A DNA stretch of 64,000 nt from contig NZ_QPII01000005.1 in the NCBI RefSeq assembly GCF_003336675.1, forward strand, positions 196,776 to 260,775, read 5' to 3'. Position 1 is the first letter of the stretch; each line of letters begins with the position of its first letter. The translations under genes were made by a program, and so were the position numbers. This DNA is from Billgrantia montanilacus (lineage in GTDB: Bacteria; Pseudomonadota; Gammaproteobacteria; Pseudomonadales; Halomonadaceae). Below, one piece after another: positions 26,298-34,877 of the stretch. Under the pieces are notes generated by a model that had not been told where the DNA came from, ran no database searches, and was given only the letters and a program-made list of their open reading frames with translations.

Positions 26298-27256
26298 AGT
26301 TCAAATGCTCCCACGAAAGCTGTTTTCCTGATACGACGTGCGCTCTCGGTCACAATAACCGCGCTGAGTGCGAGCACTGGACCGGGGACGCACAGCCGTC
26401 GGAACAGGACCTTGAATCGGCTCGTAGCGAGAGACCGGAGTCAACTAGCGACATCCCATGGAATGGATACGTCTTGGGAACGAGCGACCTGACCATTCTC
26501 GGTGGAAGGGGGCGTCCCGCTGTCATCGGACTGATCGGGCCACCCGACTCGGGAAAGACCTCGCTACTGACATACCTCTACATGTGGCTACTTGAGCATG
26601 GGGAGGTTGCTGGTTGGAGCTTTGCTGGCTCCTGGACGTTGGGCGGATGGGAATCTGTCGTGCAGTACAGTCGATGGACGAGCGAGCCTCCGCCGTCGTT
26701 TCCGCCACATACCTCCAGCTCAGGTCGCCACCCAGGGATTCTCCATCTCACGCTTCGCAGCCAGGCGACGGGCCGGCTTCGCGATGTGTTGCTGACGGAT
26801 GCTCCGGGCGAATGGTTCAACCAGTGGTCGCGCTCGCCGAACTCCTCATCCTCAGAGGGAGCGAGATGGGTAATCGAAAGGGCTGATGCTCTCCTGCTCT
26901 TGGTCGATACCGGAGCGCTCTCGGACCGCGAGAAGCTACCAGCGACACGGCGGGCGACTCGAGATCTGATGGAACGAGTAGGGGCCCAAGCATCCTGCCG
27001 AACCGCAGTGGTTTGGACCAAGGATGACGTCGCAGCGCCGGATGCAGTAACCAAAATGATCGAGACTGCATCTGGTGAGTTTATGCCTGCCGCGCAGACG
27101 ATGCGAACCACTATAAAGGATCCTGACACGATTGAGGCGTGTTTCGCGTGGGCGATTGAGGCCGCCACCGCCAAATTTCCGATGCAGATCGAGCAGGAGC
27201 CTCGACTCTCCCATGACCCGTTTCAAGCGTTGCGGAGGTTTTATGAAAGGCACTGA
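26294..27256 (+). CDS. P-loop GTPase with N-terminal zinc-binding segment (DO-GTPase2-like)
   Basis: I chose a TTG start at 26294, which overlaps the previous stop (TTGA) and has GGAGG six bases upstream; no usable ATG exists nearby. The 320-residue product starts with a Cys-rich segment (C5, C10, C16, C25 in KFKCSHESCFP...C...C) that probably binds zinc. The GTPase motifs are G1 GPPDSGKT (82-89), a G3-like DAPG (169-172) and G4-like TKDD (242-245). This matches the double-GTPase type 2 family of conflict systems as I recall it. It is cotranscribed with and overlaps both neighbours. Confidence 0.75.
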   Translation: MKFKCSHESCFPDTTCALGHNNRAECEHWTGDAQPSEQDLESARSERPESTSDIPWNGYVLGTSDLTILGGRGRPAVIGLIGPPDSGKTSLLTYLYMWLLEHGEVAGWSFAGSWTLGGWESVVQYSRWTSEPPPSFPPHTSSSGRHPGILHLTLRSQATGRLRDVLLTDAPGEWFNQWSRSPNSSSSEGARWVIERADALLLLVDTGALSDREKLPATRRATRDLMERVGAQASCRTAVVWTKDDVAAPDAVTKMIETASGEFMPAAQTMRTTIKDPDTIEACFAWAIEAATAKFPMQIEQEPRLSHDPFQALRRFYERH

Positions 27257-28094
27257 TGTACTCGTGCTTGGCGGATCGGGCACCGGGAAGACTCACTACG
27301 CCGGCCAGCTTCTTGGGAGGATGCGACATGACCGCAGCAGCCGACTGCGGGTCCGCCTTGGTGGGGTCGACGATCTGTCGAAGCTGGAAGAAATCCTTAC
27401 TTGCCTCGAGGAGGGACAGGCCGCAGGCCACACGCCAGCTGAGACGTGGACAGGGATTCGGTGTGAACTTGAGACCGATGATGGCACCGCCGTCGTTCTA
27501 GAGTGGCCGGAGTATGCCGGAGAACGGCTCTTTGCAATCGTTGATCACCGCATGATGCCCGATGAGTGGCGGGAATCTGCCCGTAGCGCGTCTGGGTGGT
27601 TGCTCTTCATCCGTCCTTCGACACTCAAGCTCTATGAGGATCTGCTGGTACGGCCAACGGACGTCAAACCACAGCACTCCGACTCGCCGGTCGCGATAGT
27701 GGACGGGGCTGGTTGGGATGACCGCGCTCGATACGTGGAACTGCTCCAGATGTTCCTTTTCGCGGCGGGCCAGTCGACGTGTGAGCCCATCGAAGTTCCT
27801 CGCCTAGCGGTCGTGTTTTCATGCTGGGACGAGCTGAATGGAGCACAGAGCACTCCGGAGCGACTGCTGGCCGAACGACTGCCGCTCCTGAACGCATTCA
27901 TCCGGAGCACTTGGCGCGATGAGGCCTGGTCGGCGTGGGGACTTTCTTCTCTCGGCAGGGCGCTGCGCAACGACGAGCCAGACCAAGAATTCCGCACTCT
28001 TGGACCAGAGAACTTCGGGTACGTCCTTCGCCCGGGGGCAACCACCCAGGATCGAGACCTAACTTCCCCCGTTGCTTGGCTTCTCGGAGTGTGA
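27243..28094 (+). CDS. P-loop GTPase (DO-GTPase1-like)
   Basis: The ATG at 27243 overlaps the preceding gene by 14 bases and has GGAGG seven bases upstream. The 283-residue product opens directly into a G1 motif, VLVLGGSGTGKTHYAGQL (K16). A G3-like segment EWPEYAGER (87-95) and the sequence SASGWLLFIRP follow; WP[DE]Y-x-GE and GWLLFIR are features I associate with the double-GTPase type 1 family. FSCWDEL near 200 may serve as G4. It is predicted to switch the complex on nucleotide binding. The GAP1-CHAT gene starts four bases after its stop. Confidence 0.75.
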   Translation: MKGTDVLVLGGSGTGKTHYAGQLLGRMRHDRSSRLRVRLGGVDDLSKLEEILTCLEEGQAAGHTPAETWTGIRCELETDDGTAVVLEWPEYAGERLFAIVDHRMMPDEWRESARSASGWLLFIRPSTLKLYEDLLVRPTDVKPQHSDSPVAIVDGAGWDDRARYVELLQMFLFAAGQSTCEPIEVPRLAVVFSCWDELNGAQSTPERLLAERLPLLNAFIRSTWRDEAWSAWGLSSLGRALRNDEPDQEFRTLGPENFGYVLRPGATTQDRDLTSPVAWLLGV

Positions 28095-28097
28095 AAC

Positions 28098-30866
28098 GTG
28101 TCGACTGTCGTCCATGAGGCTACTTTTGGCAACAAGGGCGGGAGCCACCAGCTCCTCGAATCGACCTTGCCGGGGACTACTCCAGCGCTGGAAGAACTAC
28201 GCTTCTTGGTCGACCGCCCCGCGGGACACATCGATTCGTCGGTGTCTTGGTCGCCATACTGGGGGTGCCAGCCGGTCGGGGAGTGGTGGGCTATCTGGCG
28301 AGGTCAGGAAGACCAGAGCGCGGCTCGGAGGAATATGGTTCGCGCAAGGGTGGCTTTAGTTCCGTTGGCAGAATGCGGCAACCTCGCCGATCTCACACCT
28401 CTCTTGAGTGCCATCGGGCATAGCGAGCAGTCAGCCGGCGCGGAGTTCGCGGGGACTGTTGTCGAGCGGTTAGCGACAACCGACAGGCCCATTGCCATCC
28501 CCGCCTTATCCATTGCTCCAGGTCTTCTTTCTGCACTCTGGCCACGGCTGTGGGCTGGCGCGCGCCGCGAGCTCTCACTCAGAACAGTGTTCGCCGAGGA
28601 ATCGCTAAACATCGCCACACCGCCGAAGATCGCGCTTTTCCCTTCGGCGCTGCTTGCACGATGGCGCGGCAACCCTATGACGAGCCAGCCCGAGCCATGT
28701 TCAAGCCCTGCTGGCCGTTGGTTCGCGGGCGAGGCATCACCTCAACTGCAGCGGTTACTCGAGGAGAACGACAAACGCCTGCCTGGCGATCTTTCGGTGC
28801 TTCTGCGATTGAACCGTCTCGTAGAGAAGCTTGACGCCCTGCACTCAGGGCGAGGAACACTCGCAGATGCGCTGCTTATCGTTCGAACTCAAGAGGCGTT
28901 CCCAGGGGGGCTTTGCCTGCCATCTGAGGATGCAGAGGTAGTAAGTGCGGCGCTCTTGAAACTGCCGGACAGCTCTGCGGGTGAGATCCGCACGGCATCG
29001 TTGACGAGGCTCGAACAGATTCAAAATCTTGACGCTGTCACAGACGCTGTGGCGCAGTGGGTCGAGACCCGAATTGTAGATGCTGACGATCAAGATGCCC
29101 TCTGGATTCTCCAGCACCACCTCAGTCCCTCTCATTCCGAATGGTGGAGGAAGGGGGTCAGCGAAGGGCTCGCTTCAGCTGTCAGCAGAGCCTCACGGTC
29201 GCTGGCTTCAGCCATCTGGCGATGGCTAGAGCTCCGACCTCAGGCGATCCAGTGGCTCCTCAGATACTTCGATTGCTCGGGCCCGACCGAGTCTTGGCTC
29301 GCGTCCGATGCTCCGGACTTGCCGAAAGGCCCGTTGCTGGACGAGATGGAGCAAGTCTGCTCTGCGATGAACTGGCCCACTTTGCTGGCCACCATACTCC
29401 GTGGCAGGCGGCACCTCTCGGATGTCGTAGGTATCGTCAGAACCGCCACAAAAACCCCGGAGGCAGGTCTCGAGGCGATGCTGGCGAGCCGCGGGGCTTC
29501 CGAGGCAGTGATCGCCGCAGCGACAACGGGTTGGCCACCGCTACTGGATCGAGCCGCAGAAGCTACGCGTGAACAACCACAGCTGTTTTGTGGTGTCGAC
29601 AATCAGCCGGCTATCTCCGAGCTGCTGCGTAGGCACCTGGGTCTCGGAGGGCAGTTTCCAGAGGCCTTGATCACCACAAGGTTCCTCACGCGGGTATTCG
29701 ACAGTCTTCTCGACGGTGACGATGCGGCAATAGCGATATCCGCAAAGCTTCCGACAAGAGCAGGCGGGGTCACCCTCGACTACGATAATGCTACAGCGGT
29801 GTTGGTGCAGATGAACGGTGATGTACTGGCCGGTGCAGCCGAAGCTTGGTGGGGACGTTTCACAGCCAGCGAACACGTCGCGGCGCCTCCGGAGCCAATT
29901 CGCCGCCTCGTTGTTGACTCGATTCGCAAACGCACGAAGGAAGCACCCATTGCCGTGGTTATACGACTGCTGAAACTGCTCCCTTCCATCGACGAGTCTT
30001 CGTTTGCTGATTGGGTGCTCCATACAAGCTTCTTCTGGGAGGACGGCGACCATCAGCGAATGGCCCAAGTGTTGGAGGCGAGACAATGGAATTCAGCTGC
30101 GACTTCATTTCGGCGATCATGGAAGCAGGAGCTTAAGCTTGTAGCGTGGTACGCGCAGTCCCTGCTGTCCTGGTCCGACTGCTTTTGGTGGCCGCCCTCG
30201 GGGGCTGGGTCAAAATCATTCGCAGGATTACCTGCGGCACACACCATCACGAGTACTGCAATGCGAATTACATTCTTGGCTGCCAACCCACTCAGTTCAA
30301 GCCGACTCGCACTTGACGAGGAAGCACGTTCCATCGACGAGAAGGTCCGCGACTCTAAGCACCGGGATCTCGTCACATTCCGCACGCGATGGGCCGTTCA
30401 GCCGCAAGACCTGCAGCAGGCACTGCTGGAGGACGAACCCGTGGTGGTCCACTTCTCCGGCCATGGAGGCGGGTCGAGCGGCATTGTACTGCACGCTCAA
30501 GACCAGGGAGCTGAGCACCTCGTCGCGGAAGATGCTCTCGTTGACCTCTTCAGAGTTCTAAAAGATGAGATTCGGGTCGTTGTGTTGAATGCGTGCTACT
30601 CGGAAGTCCAGGCGCAGGCGATCGTTCAAGAGATCGACTTCGTTGTAGGTATGTCGGACGCTGTGGCTGACGATGCAGCGAGGGTATTCGCAGCCGCCTT
30701 CTATCGCGGACTCGCTTTCGGTCGTTCGGTGCAGACAGCATTCGACCTCGGCATCAACGAGCTCCGCTTGGCTAGGCTTGGTGACGAAGATCATATTCCA
30801 AAGCTTCTTGTCCGTTCTGGCGTAGATGCCAGCACAGCGAAGCTGGTCGGAACAGCTTCGCTGTAG
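28098..30866 (+). CDS. GAP1-like protein with C-terminal CHAT protease domain
   Basis: This is a 922-residue GTG-start protein, the last gene of the GTPase operon. The N-terminus (VHEATFGNKGGSHQLLEST, then PYWGCQPVGEWWAIWRGQ and MVRARVALVP) fits the N-terminal domain of GTPase-associated protein 1. The middle (about 170-680) is helical. From residue 722 the protein is a classic CHAT domain: MRITFLAANP, DEEARSI, AVQPQDLQQAL, the catalytic histidine in VHFSGHG (H789) and the cysteine in VVLNACYS (C833). CHAT domains are caspase-like peptidases used as effectors in conflict systems. The linker just before it (about 690-721) is Trp/Pro/Gly-rich and unusual. The likely role, a GTPase-licensed protease, is inferred. 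Confidence 0.8.
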   Translation: MSTVVHEATFGNKGGSHQLLESTLPGTTPALEELRFLVDRPAGHIDSSVSWSPYWGCQPVGEWWAIWRGQEDQSAARRNMVRARVALVPLAECGNLADLTPLLSAIGHSEQSAGAEFAGTVVERLATTDRPIAIPALSIAPGLLSALWPRLWAGARRELSLRTVFAEESLNIATPPKIALFPSALLARWRGNPMTSQPEPCSSPAGRWFAGEASPQLQRLLEENDKRLPGDLSVLLRLNRLVEKLDALHSGRGTLADALLIVRTQEAFPGGLCLPSEDAEVVSAALLKLPDSSAGEIRTASLTRLEQIQNLDAVTDAVAQWVETRIVDADDQDALWILQHHLSPSHSEWWRKGVSEGLASAVSRASRSLASAIWRWLELRPQAIQWLLRYFDCSGPTESWLASDAPDLPKGPLLDEMEQVCSAMNWPTLLATILRGRRHLSDVVGIVRTATKTPEAGLEAMLASRGASEAVIAAATTGWPPLLDRAAEATREQPQLFCGVDNQPAISELLRRHLGLGGQFPEALITTRFLTRVFDSLLDGDDAAIAISAKLPTRAGGVTLDYDNATAVLVQMNGDVLAGAAEAWWGRFTASEHVAAPPEPIRRLVVDSIRKRTKEAPIAVVIRLLKLLPSIDESSFADWVLHTSFFWEDGDHQRMAQVLEARQWNSAATSFRRSWKQELKLVAWYAQSLLSWSDCFWWPPSGAGSKSFAGLPAAHTITSTAMRITFLAANPLSSSRLALDEEARSIDEKVRDSKHRDLVTFRTRWAVQPQDLQQALLEDEPVVVHFSGHGGGSSGIVLHAQDQGAEHLVAEDALVDLFRVLKDEIRVVVLNACYSEVQAQAIVQEIDFVVGMSDAVADDAARVFAAAFYRGLAFGRSVQTAFDLGINELRLARLGDEDHIPKLLVRSGVDASTAKLVGTASL

Positions 30867-31253
30867 AATCCCAGGTTATTGTCTCCGACGCTGGTTTACA
30901 CGAAACGCTCTGGCGAGTCCCCGATTTTCCGAGCCCTTGGGAGGTCTACCACTTGCGACCGAGCCCTCATCTTGGCAGGCAAGCTCCACAAATTTTGACT
31001 ATTCCCTCGGCCAATCGGTACCTCGTCGCCAGTGGGTGGCCTGTCTCACTTCGGCTCTGTGGTTTCGCGGTGCCGACAGTAGCGTGGCGGCAGGCTGAGC
31101 GCAGCCAAGGCACTTATGCGGCCTGAAGGCCAGGAGCCACAGAGGCCGGAGCAGGTGGATGCAGCGGACGTGGCTTCGATCGAGCGCTGAACATGACGTT
31201 TATATCAGTAAGGCCTGAACATCCCTCCCTCCTGGCCGAATTTTGTCTCTCAC
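30867..31253. other. Intergenic region after the GTPase/CHAT operon
   Basis: About 390 bases between the operon and the terminator of the convergent radC transcript. I see no gene, no tRNA and no convincing repeat; short frames lack ribosome sites. Confidence 0.5.
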
Positions 31254-31303
31254 CAAAAAAAGAGTGCGGAAGATACCGGTGCTACCCCTGAGGGCAGCAC
31301 CGG
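31254..31303 (-). terminator. Probable terminator of the radC-side transcript
   Basis: An 8-bp stem (CCGGTGCT / AGCACCGG, 31276-31283 and 31296-31303) lies just past the radC stop. On the minus strand it is followed, after a spacer, by a seven-base T-run (31254-31260). The gap between stem and T-run makes it imperfect. Confidence 0.5.
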
Positions 31304-31316
31304 GGTTATTTCGTAA

Positions 31317-31814
31317 CTACAGATACCCGTGCTCCGCAAACGACTCGCAACGCTCGCTACCGACCACGATGTGATCGATAACCCGCACCTCGACCAGTCC
31401 AAGCGCCTCTTGCAGGCGCTGGGTAATGCGCCGGTCGGCGTCGCTGGGCTCGGGGTCACCGCTTGGGTGGTTGTGGACTAGGATCACTGCGGCTGCGTTG
31501 CAGGCCAAGGCCTGCTTCACCACCTCCCTAGGGTAGACACTGGCCGAGTCGATGGTGCCGCGGAACAGCTCCTCAAAGCGGATCACGCGATGCTGGCTAT
31601 CGAGGAAGATGGCACTGAACACCTCATGCTCGTAGTCCTGCAGCAAGATCTGCAGGTACTCGAACGCCAGCGCCGGCTGGGTGATCTTGCGCCCCTTGGC
31701 CAGACGACGACGGGCGAAGGCCTTGGCGATGTTCAGAAGCTCCGCTTCGGTCACCGTGTCGGTAATGCGATAGGTACCGGCGGTCTCGCCGGCACTCAGC
31801 TTGCGATGGTTCAT
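31317..31814 (-). CDS. radC: RadC/JAB-domain protein
   Basis: This 165-residue protein is of the short plasmid/island RadC (YeeS) type. The JAB metalloprotease-like motif HNHPSGDPEPSDAD is near the C-terminus, preceded by LFRGTIDSASVYPREVVKQAL. The ATG at 31814 has GAGGAGA upstream; the frame beyond it reads poorly. It is last in a minus-strand run with the YqaJ nuclease, ERF and DUF932 genes. RadC proteins are common on mobile elements, but their biochemical role is still unclear; it is not the repair protein once supposed. Confidence 0.9.
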   Translation of the reverse strand: MNHRKLSAGETAGTYRITDTVTEAELLNIAKAFARRRLAKGRKITQPALAFEYLQILLQDYEHEVFSAIFLDSQHRVIRFEELFRGTIDSASVYPREVVKQALACNAAAVILVHNHPSGDPEPSDADRRITQRLQEALGLVEVRVIDHIVVGSERCESFAEHGYL

Positions 31815-31825
31815 GATTGTTCTCC

Positions 31826-32437
31826 TCAAGCCGCCATCACTTGCGCCATGCGGCGCTCCATTTCTTCGTAGAACGCCTCGACCCGCTCGGCGATGGTGCG
31901 AATCAGCGCCTCGTCCCGGTAGGCGCGCTTCACGAACAGCGGCATACCCGGCCAGTAGCTGACGAAGTCGATCCATTCCCGCTCGCTGACCCACAGGCCC
32001 CCCTGGCACTGGGCCACGTGCTCCTGGGGCAGCTCACCCTCGAGCAGCAGCTCGATCTGGTACTTGGGCAGCTTGGTCTTGATCTCGGCCAGGCCGTTGC
32101 TGTCCACCAGGCAGTCCGGCGAGTAGCCCACGCCGTGGTTGAGGATGATGCCGACCTGCTCGAGGCGGGGCAGGCCAGAGGCTTCCTGGTAGAGCTCCCG
32201 CGCCACCGGTTCCAGTTCGTGGCCACGTTGCGTATGGGCATTGCCCTGGAAGGCATCCGAGGGTTCACCGGTGATGCGCTCGCCGATCAGCTGATGCATG
32301 TAGCTGATGGCGCCAGTACCGAAGCCTCCGGGCCCTTTGCCCTTGACCAGCAGGGCCTTCAGCTCGGACATGGTGACGATACCGAGGCGTGCGGCATGCC
32401 ACTCGGGCGTGCCCTGTTCCAGTGTCAGGATCTGCAT
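31826..32437 (-). CDS. YqaJ-family (lambda exonuclease-like) nuclease
   Basis: This 203-residue protein begins ILTLEQGTPEWHAARLGIVT, the characteristic YqaJ opening with the substrate-binding Trp/Arg. It carries the PD-(D/E)xK-type catalytic core: GYSPDCLVDSNGLAEIKTKLP (D, E and K in the order expected), then the EHVAQCQGGLWVSEREW helix. It is expected to resect double-stranded DNA 5' to 3', producing single strands for the ERF annealing protein encoded just upstream on the same transcript. The start at 32437 follows AGGAGA. Confidence 0.88.
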   Translation of the reverse strand: MQILTLEQGTPEWHAARLGIVTMSELKALLVKGKGPGGFGTGAISYMHQLIGERITGEPSDAFQGNAHTQRGHELEPVARELYQEASGLPRLEQVGIILNHGVGYSPDCLVDSNGLAEIKTKLPKYQIELLLEGELPQEHVAQCQGGLWVSEREWIDFVSYWPGMPLFVKRAYRDEALIRTIAERVEAFYEEMERRMAQVMAA

Positions 32438-32493
32438 GACAATCTCCTTGTGACATGACGGCATAGCGGCGAGGGGTAACCCTCGCCGATCGC

Positions 32494-33255
32494 TCAGTGA
32501 CGTTGACGGTTGGGCAGCGCCCGCTTGTGCAGGGAGGCGCGTAGCTTGTCGAAATCGCTGCGGGGGACCCGTTCGACCTCGCCGTACTTGCCGACGAACC
32601 ACTCCTGGGTAGTGACAGGGCAGGCGATGATCAGCTGCTTGAGCTGACTCGCCTGGAACGGTGTGACCACCTTCAACGGTGGTGCGGCGCCATGACCGTT
32701 GTCGTCCTGGCCGCGGGTGGTGATGTTGAGCAGCGCGCACAGCACGTAGCGCTTGCCATAGCTGGTGGAGGAGCCGAAGGCCTGTACGGCGTTCTTGTTG
32801 CCGCTGACATCGGCCGGCAGCAGCATGCTGGTCTCCTCGCGATGACCACCCTGGTGCATTAGTACACCAGTCACCTGGATGCCCCGCTCCTGGGTCTGAA
32901 TACGGAAGCTCACCGCGAAGCCGTGGCGCTGCATAATGGGACGCACGGTGTCGACGATATCCTCCAGCGTGGCATAGGCGCCGTTGTTGCCCTGGCCTCG
33001 TTCGGTAATGCTCGGCAGTTCCGTCTGCATGGCCGCCATGGCGGCGCTGTATGCCATCAGCGCCTGACGATCGAGGACACGCTCCTGCATCTGCAGCAGT
33101 CGCTCCATCTTGTCGATATCGACCTCGGGGTTGAGGGCAGCACGCTCGATCACCTGGATGATCGCGGTGCTCTCCTGCAACGGCTGGGCCGCCGGTACCT
33201 GGCCGTTATGCCCAGATAGCTTGGGGGAAGACGGCGGTTGGGTGGTGGTTGCCAT
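32494..33255 (-). CDS. ERF-family single-strand annealing protein
   Basis: This 253-residue recombinase binds and anneals single-stranded DNA. It has the ERF core: LDRQALMAYSAAMAAMQTELPSI split by a short turn, then ATLEDIVDTVRPIMQRHGF, and further on SSTSYGKRYVLCALLNI. Start ATG 33255 has GGAGG six bases upstream. It pairs functionally with the YqaJ nuclease (56 bases downstream), the phage-type two-component recombination set. The C-terminal basic tail (KLRASLHKRALPNRQRH) may contact DNA. Confidence 0.88.
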   Translation of the reverse strand: MATTTQPPSSPKLSGHNGQVPAAQPLQESTAIIQVIERAALNPEVDIDKMERLLQMQERVLDRQALMAYSAAMAAMQTELPSITERGQGNNGAYATLEDIVDTVRPIMQRHGFAVSFRIQTQERGIQVTGVLMHQGGHREETSMLLPADVSGNKNAVQAFGSSTSYGKRYVLCALLNITTRGQDDNGHGAAPPLKVVTPFQASQLKQLIIACPVTTQEWFVGKYGEVERVPRSDFDKLRASLHKRALPNRQRH

Positions 33256-33265
33256 GTTGGCCTCC

Positions 33266-33451
33266 TTACAGGTAGCGGTTGATGACCTCATGGAGCTGCT
33301 CGGCAGGGACCGGCTCCAGCGTCACGACCACGCGGTAGACCCGGCCCTCGGCCAGCACGTGGGTATGGGTTTCACGTTCATTGGCCCTCAGCAGTTGACG
33401 CGTCAGCTGGGTCAGGGCGCGGCAGATCTCGAATGACAATCGCGATGACAT
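33266..33451 (-). CDS. Small unknown protein
   Basis: This 61-residue protein ends ten bases before the ERF start and has GGAGGACTC just before its ATG, so it is likely translated in the same transcript. One amphipathic helix (ICRALTQLTRQLLRANERE) precedes a beta-rich part (RVYRVVVTLEPVPAE). I do not recognise the family. Small accessory proteins in this spot are usual in ERF/YqaJ modules. Confidence 0.6.
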   Translation of the reverse strand: MSSRLSFEICRALTQLTRQLLRANERETHTHVLAEGRVYRVVVTLEPVPAEQLHEVINRYL

Positions 33452-33465
33452 GAGTCCTCCAGAAA

Positions 33466-33496
33466 TAGAAACGCCCGGCCTTTGGTGAGCCGGGCG
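33466..33496 (-). terminator. Hairpin after the DUF932 gene (minus strand)
   Basis: An 8-bp stem (CGCCCGGC / GCCGGGCG) with a nine-base loop; on the minus strand it is followed by GTTTCTATTTC. It could terminate or attenuate transcription from the DUF932 gene into the recombination genes. Confidence 0.55.
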
Positions 33497-33528
33497 CTAT
33501 GCCATGATGGGATTGGGATGAATGAAGA

Positions 33529-34497
33529 TCAGGCGACCAGCGCCATGGCCGACGTCAGGGCCTTGTCCTTGAGGCTCGCGCCTTGGCCGAACCAGGCGGA
33601 GTCCATGCGGTAGTCGTTGCTGCGAGCGCGCTTCTCGTGGTCGACGTACTCGGTGATGGCGTTGAGCAGGCCCCAGGCGGTGCCCTGGGCCGTGCAGAGC
33701 TGCGAGCCCCGCCCTTCGCCCTGGTAGAGCTTCTGGACGCGGTTGAGGGCCCGGACGTTGGGCAGCTTGGAGGGGTCGTCCAGCGGCGCCTCGGCGTTGC
33801 AGATCACCGACTGGAAGTAGGTCTTGATCTCCTCCTGGCTGACCTTGCGCTCCGCCAGGGTCTTCATGCGGTACATGAAGTCGTCCCACTGGGAGACCGA
33901 GATACCCAGCTGCTGCTTGACGCGCTGCGGGTTGAACTCGGTGCTGTGCGGTACCTTCACCCCCTGCGCCATACCGTCCACGGCAATGGTCAGGGTGTTG
34001 TTGCACACCACCCGCACCGACGTGGGTGTCGCCACTGTCGCCAGCGAGCCGTCACAGGACGTGGCCAACAGCAGATAGGCATTGACCTGGTCCTGCCCCT
34101 TGATCGCACTGCCCATCCCACTGCGGGCCAGCGCCCAGAACTTGCGGCCGCCCTTGAGCACCCCGGCGGTCTCCAGCTCATAGCCGGCGTACTCGGTCAG
34201 GTCGCGGTAGAACTCGAGTACCTCTTCCGGCTGGACCACCTTGTAGCGCTGCGAGACCACCGACAGGGGTGCCCGGGTATCCGAGCGATAGAGCACCTTC
34301 TGCTCAGGGAAGGAATGAATGCTGCCCAGGTGACCAGCACCATCGGCGATGAAGCGCACCGGGGATGCCTCGATGTGCCAGTCCATGCCGGCCTGCTGCC
34401 GCCAGACCTCCAGCGGTTGATGACGCGACAGCTGCTGCCCCAGGCCATGCCAGGGGGTGTCGCCGACGTAAGCCATTTGCTCGATCAGATGTGCCAT
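33529..34497 (-). CDS. DUF932 phage/plasmid-like protein
   Basis: This 322-residue protein of the DUF932 (phage/plasmid-like, TIGR03299-type) family opens with MAYVGDTPWHGLGQQL, its typical start, and contains VRVVCNNTLTIAVDG in the middle. The ATG at 34497 has AGGAGATTTCC upstream; an extension to 34569 runs through the terminator of the preceding gene and is rejected. The family occurs on plasmids, phages and islands beside recombination genes. Its molecular role is unknown. The C-terminal SNDYRMDSAWFGQGASLKDKA is well preserved, so the gene looks intact. Confidence 0.85.
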   Translation of the reverse strand: MAHLIEQMAYVGDTPWHGLGQQLSRHQPLEVWRQQAGMDWHIEASPVRFIADGAGHLGSIHSFPEQKVLYRSDTRAPLSVVSQRYKVVQPEEVLEFYRDLTEYAGYELETAGVLKGGRKFWALARSGMGSAIKGQDQVNAYLLLATSCDGSLATVATPTSVRVVCNNTLTIAVDGMAQGVKVPHSTEFNPQRVKQQLGISVSQWDDFMYRMKTLAERKVSQEEIKTYFQSVICNAEAPLDDPSKLPNVRALNRVQKLYQGEGRGSQLCTAQGTAWGLLNAITEYVDHEKRARSNDYRMDSAWFGQGASLKDKALTSAMALVA

Positions 34498-34514
34498 GGG
34501 AAATCTCCTAGACG

Positions 34515-34538
34515 AAAAAAAGCCGGCAAGGCGCCGGC
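34515..34538 (-). terminator. Intrinsic terminator (minus strand)
   Basis: A stem GCCGGC / GCCGGC with a five-base loop, followed on the minus strand by seven T (34515-34521). It lies after the small Cys-containing gene and before the DUF932 gene, so the latter probably has its own promoter or relies on read-through. Confidence 0.8.
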
Positions 34539-34565
34539 GGATAGGAAGAGGGAGGGTTGGGTGGG

Positions 34566-34877
34566 TCAATTCAGTACGCGGAAGCTATGGCCGCAGCCAA
34601 GGCACAGCCAGGGCGTGCCTTCACCGTGAGGAAACAGGTGCTGAACCAACTGGTTTCCGGTGGCTGCCCCGGCGATACCGCCAGTGGCAGCTGCAATCAC
34701 CGCGGTGGCGATTCGGCTGAGGGGAAAGGGGCTGGTAAGTAGCCGACCGGGGTAGTAGAGCGACGTGTAGGCGCCCTTGAGGGAACCTGCCAGCGCGCCG
34801 GCAGCAATTCCCAGCTTGCGGGCGGTCTCGAGGTTGATCACGCGCTGCGTCTCGCAGCGTATACAGGGTGGGGGCAT
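34566..34877 (-). CDS. Small protein with CxxC ends and a hydrophobic middle
   Basis: This 103-residue protein has CIRC at residues 5-8 and CLGC near 92-95, which together could form one zinc site. Between them lie two Gly/Ala-rich hydrophobic stretches (LGIAAGALAGSLKGAY and RIATAVIAAATGGIAGAATG) that might be membrane helices or glycine-zipper helices. The ATG has AGGAG seven bases upstream. I do not recognise the family; similar genes accompany DUF932 modules. It is first in the minus-strand run. Confidence 0.65.
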   Translation of the reverse strand: MPPPCIRCETQRVINLETARKLGIAAGALAGSLKGAYTSLYYPGRLLTSPFPLSRIATAVIAAATGGIAGAATGNQLVQHLFPHGEGTPWLCLGCGHSFRVLN

